Source: Pisaster brevispinus
Lineage: Eukaryota > Echinodermata > Asteroidea > Forcipulatida > Asteriidae
Length of the DNA: 64,000 nucleotides
NCBI GenBank assembly: GCA_023634235.1
Contig: JAMKCF010000003.1
Coordinates: forward strand, 12,680,742 to 12,744,741
Direction: 5' to 3'
Positions 12,369 to 24,300 of this stretch are shown here, piece by piece. The notes beneath the pieces are model-generated. The model ran no database searches and was not told where the DNA came from. It saw nothing but the letters and a program-made list of their open reading frames with translations. The position numbers were made by a program, and so were the translations under genes. The first letter of the stretch is position 1. Each line of letters starts with the position of its first letter.

Positions 12369-15300
12369 ATGAGTACTGACATTACAGTGATCGGCGTCTA
12401 CGAATCTGCTGCCGCAATCGGTAGAGATTTAGAGAAACTTATCGATGCGGTAGGGAGCGACTTGGTGGCCGAGGTGATGCCAAAAGTCATCAGGGTCCTC
12501 GAGCAACTGGAGACGTGCGTAAAACAACGGGAAAATGAAAACAGCGAACTGCAGAAGATGCAGGAAGAGTTGAGACGGGTGAAGCAAGAGGGCGCTGTTG
12601 CTTCTGAGGAAAACCTGCGACTGATCATGGCAAGTGTCTTGTTATGGCCCAGTGTCCAAGATGATGTGGGAGTTATAAAGAGACCTACCTAGGTCAAATG
12701 TTGGCAGGCACAAAGGGTGCACGCTGATCTGTGCGGAAGAATTTGAAATGTACAGAGAAAATAAAAAGAGCCTGCCTGAAAATGAACGGTCACTCTTAAT
12801 GTATTAACCCTAGTGTCCGTGCCGATGAAATTGGCCCAATTTTCAGACTGTGATTAAATCAACCCTTTTTAAAATACATTTACTGTATTGGTTACAATGC
12901 ACCATGTGACCTTAGAATGACCTATTTAGAAGTTCAAGCTGCTTGTTACCAAAATGAAGTTTGGAAAGTCAGTTTGAACTTGCGAATACCTTGTTTGCAG
13001 TCATTGTTTGTTAGAATTTGTATTTGCCACTTCTTAAAAAAGAATCATTTATAGCTTATAAAATTCATATGGGATACACAGGGCACTGCGTGGCATGCTT
13101 GGGTTAAGTTATGACATCAACTAAGTATTGTAACTTATTGGTGGTATGCATCCAGGTAGTAACAGATGAGAAGTTGTCGGGGAAGAAGTTACATCTTTAA
13201 GTGTAAAAGGAAAAGATGGGATGAGGGAGGAGGCAGTGAAGAAGGATCAAGAGATAATGATTGATACGAGATGGAGGGGAGAGGGAGATGAAAAGGGAGG
13301 AACAGGTTGAAAGATTTGAGAGGATTGTGGAAGAAGTGTAAGGAGAGGAAAGAGAAGATGACTCAGGAGAGGATTATTTTTAAAAGTAGAGATGAACAAT
13401 GGCTTGTAATGAGGATGAAAACTGAGACGAGTGTAACGAGACAAGAAGATGATGGGAGCAGTTGGGATCAGGGAGTAAAGGGAGAGGAAAGATAGGCCTA
13501 TCATGCCTATAGGAAAATAATGACTACATTCAATAAAGAAGAAGTCTTTTCTTGGCACTTGTTGAGTTTGGAGTGGGGCCTTTTCAGCTAGTGAAGTATC
13601 TTGCAGGCCTTGAACTTCGCTCTTGAAGGGGCACAGCAATTTCCCTCTGGTGAGGGGCACCTCTATGAGGAAAATGTAAATTTTTATTGGAACTTTGCGA
13701 AGGGCACCACAGCAAAAAGCACAGGGCACCACGGCGTGGGTTTATTTCGAGGCCTGATCTTGGTGAAGAGACCAACAGGCTGAACACTCTTTTGAGTTCA
13801 AGCTGCTTTTTGAAGATATTGTTATATTTTTTACTAATTTCTGGTAATGAAACCAGGGGTAAACTTAAAAACTGTAAGTAAACTTCAAAACTGTAACTCG
13901 GAATCCTGAGGAAACCTTTGGTTGCAATGAACCAGAAACACCAAGACGTCGGTGATCTATAGTTTGGATAGTGTATTGCGCTCCTTGTAAATCGTTATAG
14001 CGCACCCTTTAACGGCTCTCACCAGACAAGTTGGTTAAATCATGCCGTAAGAGGGCACGCTATCACGAGCGCAATACACTATCCATTATCGATCACTGAC
14101 GTCTGGGGTCAAGACTATACTCTTCCACGATAAGTGGTTTCTTTTTACATGCACTACCTACATACACTACCTATTACAGGGGACCAACGGCTTTACATCC
14201 AATCCGAAATGATCTTTTAGGGTGTGTTTTTTTTTCTTCCTCCTTCAGGATGTGAAGGAGCTTGATGCTCAGAGGCAGAAAGAGATCAGAGACTGGATGG
14301 CAATGGCTACTGGGCTGGAGAAAGATAACCAAAGATTGAAAGCACAGCTCAGTGAGAAAGAAGGAATCGTCGACCGAGAAAAGGGTATAGATTTTCTGGA
14401 GTGATACTCTTTTACAATACCACACGTACACAATACTTGGTATGGTGCCTAATCGCCCAGTTGCGCATCCATGCAACACCGAGAGAAAAATGTGGTTCTT
14501 AGGGAAAACCTGAGGGAGTATTTACTGCTGTGCCTCATAGCTCAGTTGGTAGAGCATCTGCCCGGAGTGTCAGGGGTCTTGGGTTCAAATCCCAATGAGG
14601 ACCATTTGATTTTTCTCTCATCCCATGTTTGGTTAATACCACACGTGTACTTTTAACATTCAGTATCACATTCACCAGGGTTTCTGTCCTTAACTTTTTC
14701 AGTGACTAGCCGGCAGGACCAGTTAGCTGGTCCTTCAACAAGTCCGCTAGCTTTTTCACTAGTCCATACTTTATATTAAATAGGGATGCTTACAGTACTG
14801 GACTAGCCAGCCGGACCACTTACATGACTTAGAGTGAAGTTTGACTGGTCCTCGGGTGTTTTAACTGGCATTTGGCCAGCGGACCACTGTGGTTGTGAGT
14901 GAGAGATACATTATGCAGCGGCAGCCTGCGGTAAACCAGGTCCTAGCATTCATAAAAACCATCTCCAACTCCGAAGTAAACAGCACCTGAAGCCAAGTGA
15001 TCACACAAATTGCTAAACGGACTTTACCATTCTTGAATGCTATATCTCCTTGTTCATTATTATTGACGGAGTCTCGCCCCTCAAAAAAAAGTTGAATATT
15101 TCTTTGCAGCTCATGAGCAGGAGGCTTTACAGGTTCTTTATCAGCTCAAGGAGACGGTAGATGCTCAAAGAGATCTCGTTAGAGCCAAAGATGATGAGCT
15201 CAGAACAAGAACCCTGGAAGTTGATGCTGTAAGTCTTCATCTCATTCCTCATTCAAATTCATAATTTTTGCTAGTACAATTTTTTTTTTTAAATTAACAT

Positions 15301-18300
15301 TTCATTTTATGGTTGGAAATTTACTTGCTCCATTTGGAACAGAATTTTAAAACCATGGATTTAAAGCGTGTTAATTGGGTAGATTATGTAAAGTGTGAGT
15401 TGTAGATGGTGGCATTTATAAAAGGGAAAGGGGCCATTTGACCCAAGAAATATATTTTGTGGGTCAAAAGTGTAGATCAGGTAAGGAACAAAATTCAACT
15501 GATGTTAATCTCTTGACCATTTCTTGCGCCCTGGACAAACAGTTCTTAGCACCAGGTTATTTTGTAATCTTACAGTTTTGATGTGTAACTGTTTATCATT
15601 TTTATAATTTAAATAATAATTTGACAGTGTGTAGTTAGGTCACTACTGTTTCAATTTTCTTTACAAATTATTTTAAAACCAACAATGCCTCATGAGTAAC
15701 CTTAATCACTGTAGCTCGTAAGCTGGAGGAAACCTGTCAACAAGGTTGCTTGCTACGTGAATCAGAAACACCGGGGCTAACCCTTACTGTTCCACGATAA
15801 GTGTTCTGGGCTCTTTTACATGCACTACCAATCCTAGTACATACGGCTTAATGCTCCATCCAAAGGACACAGCAATTATGGTAAACTATCTTGCTCAAGG
15901 ACACCAAGTGTCACGATCAGGACTCAAACCCACACTCTGCTGACATGCCACTTTTACCCCCAAGTTTATCTTTTGAATGGCATTGAACCCTTGTTTGACT
16001 GTGTTTTTGTTCATTATTTGGTTACATAATTCAGTTCTGGTCAGTTAACTGTAGCTACTCTATTATCACTAAAGGTATGTATATATCCTGTTCCTATGTA
16101 ATTTTTCAGTTGCAGCAACATGTTGATAGATTGGCGAACGTGACCGCCAACCTCAGACGTAAAAACGAGCTCCTCAGCGCCATGGCCAAGAACTTCATCC
16201 AAGAGAAGTCGGAGCTCCAGTCCAAGCTAAGTGCCATTGGTAAGGAGACAGAGCATCATGGGACTGGCAGTACAGAAGGCGTCGTCCAAGAGGGTCTTCA
16301 GAAGAGTGCCGAGGACGGTGCAACTGGAGCGGTCTCACTCGCTTCCAATGTGAGAAATGATGTCAAAAATTGTTTCACATTTAGACTTTTGCAAAGCGTT
16401 CATCATTATTATTATAATATTGTCTGGCACAATAATTTGATTGCTCACAATTGAACTCTTGAATTGGATTTGCCAGTCTAAATACAGTGTTGCTACATCA
16501 CATGGTTCTGGACAAACTTTTGTATTAGCAACCTCTAGATGAGGAATACCTGGTACCCTTGTGTCATACACATTTATTCAGAATTGTGTGTATTCGCAGT
16601 CTCTTGCATAACTACTGAAAAGATTGTGCAAATCATTTAACATAGGAGCTGTCTGTAATCAGAGAAATTCAACTTTAAGTGGTAACTTGTGAAGCAAGTC
16701 ATTGTTCCAGCTGTTCAAATCTAACTCGCAAATGACTTGTTATAATGGTGTTAAATAATGTTGGCTTCTTAGAGAAGCACCCAACTACGTCATTCAGTGA
16801 CACTGATGGCCCTCCAACATTATTTACCCATGGTCACTGGGCTATTTATTTCATTCCTTATACCATCTTGGCTTGGGATTATACACCCTGTGCTGCCAAA
16901 TATGTAGCACACCAAGCTAAATCAATCACAAGAACCCTCACAGGTACTCATTTACCTCTGGGTGAAGAGAAGCAATAAACTGTTTTACTCAATGACACAA
17001 GTGCCATGACCAGGAGTCAAACTCGCATCCCGATGACCTGGCCACCAGAACTTGAGTCTCATGCTTTAATCCACTCAGCCACGATGTGCCACAACTGACA
17101 ACTAGCTAGTGATTATATTTGTATGTCAAAAAATTAAAAAAAAATTGTGGAGATGTTGCAGGCCAGATCGTATAAAAGTTGTGGTAGGATCTGAGATGTA
17201 ATCTTTTGCAGTAGCCTTGATTTACCTGTTTGTTCTCTCTTGGTAGGAGACTATAAACATGAAAGGCAAGATGGTCATCGACCTGTCAGACCCGGAGAGA
17301 CCTCGTTTCACATTGCATGAACTCCAGACCGTCCTGGCAGAGAGAGATGAGCTCAAGTTGGACGTCATGGAGTTAGAAGATGAACTACAGCAGTACAGGT
17401 TGGCTTCCGTTCACCATTTACATTTTATTGATTTGATTGGGTCGATCTAAGATGGAAAGAATCTGTTTTAATATCCGTGAAAACAGCGATGTCTTGGGAT
17501 GTGGTGATAGCGTGTGCACATTTTTGAAATGGTCTCGAAAGTTTTGCAAAGCAGGCAAGTAGTTGCTACTCCAGCAATTCAAATTTTCAGACAGGAGCCA
17601 CCACAAACGGTTTTCGAGATTTGGTTTACATTTATTGATTTGATTAGGTCGATTTCAGAAATAGATGATTCAATTTAATATCAGTGAAATCAGCCGTGTC
17701 AGGAGATTTAGGATGGCAATATAATTTTTTTAAATACTACGGTCTCCAAAGGTTTGCAAAGCAGCTAGTTGCTACTCCACCATTTCAAATTTTCGGAAAG
17801 GAGCCGAGATATTTCCAGTGATACCACAAACCGCTGTAGATGGTACTGTCACCACGTAAAGTTTTAATCTTCACTTTAAAAGTAGTTGTTCACCAAGTCC
17901 TGTTTGGTGCTTTGCATAGTGTGGATCATAGGAAAAAACTACAACAACTGAACTGGTGGGTTCAACCATGAATTAAAACTCTTTTTGGAGAAGTGTTGGC
18001 TCTGAGAAGAGCTGTTGTGTATCAAAGTTTCAAACAGTATACTCTTTTAAGAAGTAACTATAACTTGTGGGCACAACCATGTGTAAATCTCTTTTGGGAG
18101 GAGTGTTGGCTCTGAAAAGAGCCGGTGTGGTCTCTTAGGGCCTTGTCACACGAGGCAACTTTTACAGGCAACTTGGAGGCAACCAACTGCAGTGCATTCT
18201 ACAAGATCACTTCGGTAGCACAGGAGTAATTTTTTTAACAATGTCTTACGATCCCTAAGAAAAATGTGTGAACATTCAATTGTGAATTCATGCCTTTTCT

Positions 18301-21300
18301 TCGTGGAGATTGCCTGGAACTGGTTGCCTGTAAATTGCCTCATGTGACAAGGGCCTTAGAGCCAGCACTCCTCCAAAAATAGAGTTACACATGGTACTAG
18401 TTATAGTACCTAGTAGTTACCTAACTACTAGTTATAGTTACTTATTATTTTCTACACCATACAATGCTTCATACATCACTTGTTCTAGTCTTCAGGAGAA
18501 ATTGTTCATCGTAAATTTCCTGACTTGGCTGTTTTCACTAATATTGAGTCAAATTCTGTCCACATGAAGTTGGCTTAACTGTCCACTGTTAGACTGCAAG
18601 TAACTACACATCATGTGGACTCTTCTCTTATTCTTTACAAGGTTTAACGCATGGATGAATTTGGGGGGTGAAAACAGGTGCTGATGTGACAGTTAAATCC
18701 TTGTTTTGTCATGAGGTCATTAAGTGATTGGATTAGTCATTTACCCTCCACTCAGACAGATCAATGAGGTATTGTTTGTTAAGCTGGTCATTGTAAAGAC
18801 CAAGAGCTTTATTGTCCAGTAACTTAAGATGATCAGCTTTTGCTGACCACTGGAGACCTCGTAAGGCCATTACCACTGCATGTATACCACTAGTTTGCAG
18901 CAGTTATTTGTTTCTTATTTTCTTATTCTTTTCAAAATAACGAAACAAAGGCCTGCACTAAACGCTGCACTTTTGTCGTGTCAAGCTCTAATAACTTGAA
19001 AACGATGAATTAAATTCGACAAAGGAGCGACGTTTAGTGCAAACTTTTGATTTAAGTTCGACAGTGCTGTGCGGCAACCTCTGCTACACTGACATGGTGA
19101 CAAACGTCGCGCTCTTGCCGTGTTGGATCGAATTGAATTCTCAGTCGGGCGATGCTCTTTGGGAGTATGCATGCGCAAAGCGTTTGAAATTTTTTGTGAT
19201 GTGTATTTTGTGAACACTCTCTTCTTGTTAGTACTGTAGCTGGGAGTATTCCGGGATGGGATGGGAAACAACTTCTGACTGGAACAAACATAATCTGTAG
19301 GGCCTAGAAGTTCAGAATTAAACTCATGGATTTTGTTTGACACTCTATTAAAAAAAAGACAGATCCTGCCAGATGTACACTTGATTATGTACAAATATTA
19401 TGCACACAACAGCAGCCGATCGAAAGTACATGGTTAACTTCTGGTGTATATTATGTAGGTGACAAACTCCGTCACTTCGGAGCAGACCAATCATAACACA
19501 GAAATTGAATGCTTTATCCACTGATATCACTGGGCCTGTAAGACCAGTGCCTGCCTTTAATCCTTGCGGATAAAGACAGGGGACCAGTCTAAATATTTGT
19601 CACCAATTGTCATTTCAGACCCAAACGAGATGACGCACATTTAAGTGAAGCAGACAGACAGGAGAGGAGAGGCTCGAATGCAAACAAGAACAAAGGGGAG
19701 CCGTCTGGCATCAAGAAATTGTACGTATCAGTTCAGATTGCTCTGCCTCTTCTACTGAGTCACTCAAAGGCTCCTTTGTGGCTCTTAAAAAAAGGCTTCT
19801 TGTTGGATTAATTCATGATTGTTGATTCATCTGTGGCAACGTTAACATAACTTAACTTGTCCTCCATAATGCTTGGTTATAAATGTTTATGAAATTTGCA
19901 ATGTTAGGTTTTTAGCAGACATTGGCCCCCACATGTTTTCCTTTTTTTCTGTTGTGTAATAGATTTCAAATTGAGACAGATTTCAAATTCTTGAAATCTT
20001 TGCTTTCATAAAGCACTTGTGCTCCTTCCATTCACTTTCGACAGTGATATCCACCTTTGTTTAGAAACAAATACACCTTTGTTTAGATTTTGTCAGGCTG
20101 ATGATACTCTAGCGAATTCCAGAAGCTCCCTTTAGCTCTTTTCACACAAGAAACAAAATTCCTGGAAAGTTCCTGGGAAGTTGCTTGTCACAAGAAATGT
20201 TTATCTAAAGCTTGAAAGTCAGGGTTTGCGACATAGCCCACAGAGTGAAGAGCCTGAATGCACTTCTTTTTTTTCCTGGGAGATTGCAGCAAGCGTGAAA
20301 CCAATACAGAGTGATAGACTGGTAGTGGGATTTAAAACTCATATAATTTGGTTGTACCCTTACACCGATGTGTATTAAGCACTGTATACTCAGTACTTTC
20401 CTGCGATCTGTGGAGAAAAATCCACAGGCAAATCACTCGGGTGGGATTCAAACCCACAACCTTTGCATTAATAGAGCAGGTGTCTTTTTTACCACTAGAA
20501 CACCGAGGTAGCCCGATGGCTAGAGGCAGGTCTGAATCCTTAGCAGCGGGTACCGCATTGATTTAATAGATGATAATTTTCTTTTTAAGGGTATATAATA
20601 ATAGTGGCTTCTTATATAGCGCTCAAATCCGTCACTCAGTGACGCTCATGGCACTTCAACATTATTTCCCCTGGTCACTGGGCCATTTATTTCATTCCTT
20701 AAACCATCTCAGCTCCCTTGGGAGTATACAGCCTGTGCTGCCAAATATATAGCGCACAAAGCTAAATCAATCACAAGAACCATCTCTGCCCTCACAGGTA
20801 CCCATTTACCCCTGGGTGATGAGAAGCAATTATAGTTAAGTGTCTTGCTCAAGGACACAAGTGTCATGACCGGGATTCGAACCCACACCCTGTTGACTCA
20901 GCCACCAGAACTTGAGTCCGATGCTCTAACCGCTCGGCCACGACACGCTACGAAATGAAATTCTATGAAATTATATCTTTTATCCCCAAAGCAAAAATGT
21001 ATATCTATTAGATTTAAAACTCAAAACGAGCTTCTTTGTGTTTTGTTTCTCAACAATTTGCTCTGTAGTGTGATAAGGTGTTGGGGGGGGGGGGGAGGAG
21101 TGACTGTATATTGGGCAACTTGAAAGTTTTTTTACCTTTCTTTCCAACCCCCTCAGTATGTTAGCCGCTTGCTGCCCGGGTTCAATACACATGTGCCAGA
21201 TATGTTAGCACCATAGTAGATAACACAGAATTACTCTCTGTGAGTATGCAGATGTAGGGCTTAAATCTGGAATGCGAGTGCAGTGCGATAGTTCAAAGGA

Positions 21301-24300
21301 GATGGTACAGCATTGGTAACATAGAGTTATATGTCAGAGCTAGAGGGCGCTATGCGACACGGACCGACGAGAAGCATTTTTGTCCATTGAGACACAGGTG
21401 CTGGCCCGTCATGTCACTCTTTTATTGGAACCAACTAAATTCAAACCTATGATAAGACCTATCAATATTCATCAGGGGCAGTCTGAGGTTTGCAACATGC
21501 GTCTCAAATAGAGTTCATATTTGCAAATGTTTTCTAGCTGCATAAATGAAAGTAAATCAATCTACAGATCAGCCTAGATCAGACTATTATAATGCTTTTT
21601 CCTAATACAATCACTGTGATAAAAACTTAAATGGCGGGATATGAAACATTAAAAAATAAACAAAAATAAACAAAACAAAACAACCAAAATTAACAAACAA
21701 TGGTGTACCATTATTTTTGTTTGGAATGATTTTGATATTGACTAGCCAGTGTGTAAGCTTAAAAGATCAGAAATGCTTTTGAATCATTTAATACAACCCT
21801 AACTGCAAGCCCAGCCCCAAATCCTCTGAAAACTTTTGCCTGAGTTTGAAGGATTCAGTGTGTGACCAAACTAACCACATCGTTATAGGGCCAGGTGAAC
21901 TGTGTTAACATTTTGTCAATGGACCGTTAAGCTTGGTATTCGATTGACTAAATTCTACCGAAACTTTAACGTAGTTTGTAAGAGGCAGATAAAGTCAATG
22001 GCTGTACGAGAGCATCTGGAAAAATGAGCAACAAAAGCCAACAAGCTTTTAAAAAATAACTTGATTGCAGAGATAGTACACTTCTTTATGATTAAAGTCA
22101 CTCATACTGATTAAATTAGCTTAAAATCTAGCTTATACAAGTTGAAAAATGACAAATTTTTGGCAACGCCACTTTTCTACCAGTGTGTTACATACGAACA
22201 TATGAATCAATAGACCTTATGCATTGACGTCATCAAGTCGCCATCTTAGAGGTAAACCAATGGCAAAACAATGGAACGCACAGATTAGTACACACGGCGC
22301 ACAGCCTCCTTTTGACCTCTATGGCGTCATGTGCATTAGAAAGTCTATGCGAATTAGGTCTCTTATTTAATTTAATTTAACTGCGTATACAGTGCGTGAT
22401 ACACATCGGTGTAAGGGTAAAACCAAATTAAATTCGTTATTCCCGCAAAAATTAACATCTATTAGGTCTCTAATGTTTACCAAGTTCTATTTTGGATTGA
22501 GTTTCCAAGATGCTGTAGAGTTTGGTCTGGTTTGAAAGAATTCCAGCCTAGGGAAAACGGAGTCAGTTCAACTGACTGTGGTCTTTATCCAACGCCTAAT
22601 CATTACTACTAACAATAACACAGTAGCTTGTTTTCATGCCAACCCTCAAAGGAATGAAGAGTGTTCTGTCACCATAAGAGAGGTGAGGTAGAAATACAAG
22701 GATCATGTAACATTATTTTTTTTCAATCTCACCAATGCTGTGCACACTTTTTAACAAGCATGTCTGCAGAGCTTGGTGGTCCAGGAATGCGAGTTGGTGG
22801 TTAAACACCTTATGTTGACGTTGCATAAATGTGTTTGTTAACTTTTAAATTCTCTTCATAATTGTAGGCCTTAGATTAAGAAGTATCAAGTTTAAGCATG
22901 TGGTAAATGCATTTTCCTCTTCTTTGGAGTTTCTTTCTTGCCCTTCAAGATTTCTTGCGGCTGTTATTTTGTATGTTCTGTAAACAAACACATCTTTTTT
23001 CAGGGCTCGAATTTGTGGGAAAATCCACAAGAACACAGGGCTTGTTGCTCAAAATTTGTTACTGGACCAGAAATATTTTTACAAGACCAGAGTCAAAAGA
23101 GAAAAACTTTCCGACACAGTTAAACATGCATTGGACTATTTTTATTTGAACAAGCACTAAGACAGAAGATTTATCTCATTTGTCCTTTATGGGTATTCTG
23201 CGTCAGTACTCAGTAAAATTGAATGGTAGTTTATCAGACTCAAAGTCAACATTTGAACATAATCTGGGGGTTTTTTCCCCCAAGATGTTACACAAAGTGA
23301 GGTATTATTATTCAAATGAAAAACACAAGACCGACGGACTTGTGCGGTCATGACCATGCGGTTTTCTGGCCCGACACTAAAACTACTGGCCTCGAGGCTG
23401 TGGTCCAGTGTCAAATTCAAGCCCTGTCTTTACGAAAGTATTATCACGGTCTATGTTTATGTTAAGCTCCGATCATGGGTTCACATTTGTAGTTGTCTTA
23501 TTATGAACCACTGGTATTCGAAAGAAATTATGCACAATTTTATTCAGATTTATGCACAGCTCAATTTCACAGTTCCTTTTTTTTTTCAACCAGAAAGATT
23601 AAAGCATGCTTTTATTAAATGCAAGAATCACCCAAAAAAATGTCAATGTATTTCTTTGTTGTTCTGAATGATTTACTTTCAAAAGGCAAAAGGCAAACCT
23701 GTGGTTGGAGCTTCAAATCTGGTGGGCTTTTTGATGACATTAATTTTAAGCAAGTTGATGTTTTAAAAATAATTTGGAAAAAAATATTCCATTTTCTCGA
23801 GTAAACGATAAAATGCTTTATACTTGGCACATAACTCCCTTGTGTTTGCTCCTGCTTGGCTCTTGTGAGTCATGGTAAGACTGGTTTTCCAGTCTAGGTT
23901 TTTCCCTTACGGCTTTACACCGTTGTGTGTTGGGTGCGTTTGAGTTCACAGCTTGTAGCCTGTGAAGTTATGAAGTTAGGACAACCAATGAGAGCAAGGC
24001 TCTGGTAAGGTTGTTTGGCTGGATGTACAAGGTTGACCAATAAGGATTGGTCTTGCAAATGAATGGCTGAAAGTTTGGCGGGAGCAAAAATATATTGTCA
24101 CTTTGTCACAGCTTATGTTTGCGGAAACATTTCAACCCACCTCCTCCCCTTACAGTCCACCTTTGGTAATACCATGGTTTGAAGCTGAATGCTCTAGGTG
24201 CACAAGCATATTTCTTGGTTTTCACTATGATACAGTGGAGTAAATTACATAATATTGTACTGGGTATGTGTGTTTGTTTTATTCGGGTTGCTTGTGGTGA

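Larger units (their letters stand above)
12630..14248 (+). other. RILPL1 intron 1, GC-AG, with SINE and MITE
   Basis: The only in-phase border after exon 1 that keeps the coiled-coil length expected of the family is ATG|gcaagt, a GC donor; the acceptor is tccttcag. The intron holds a purine-rich tract (13200-13500, many gag/aga words), the 13597-13758 repeat, and a SINE split by a MITE (13895-14215). Confidence 0.7.

Noticed and set aside
14532..14604. Functional tRNA gene
   Set aside because: A and B boxes are good but the anticodon stem does not pair and no proper 7-base loop results; treated as a tRNA-derived repeat.
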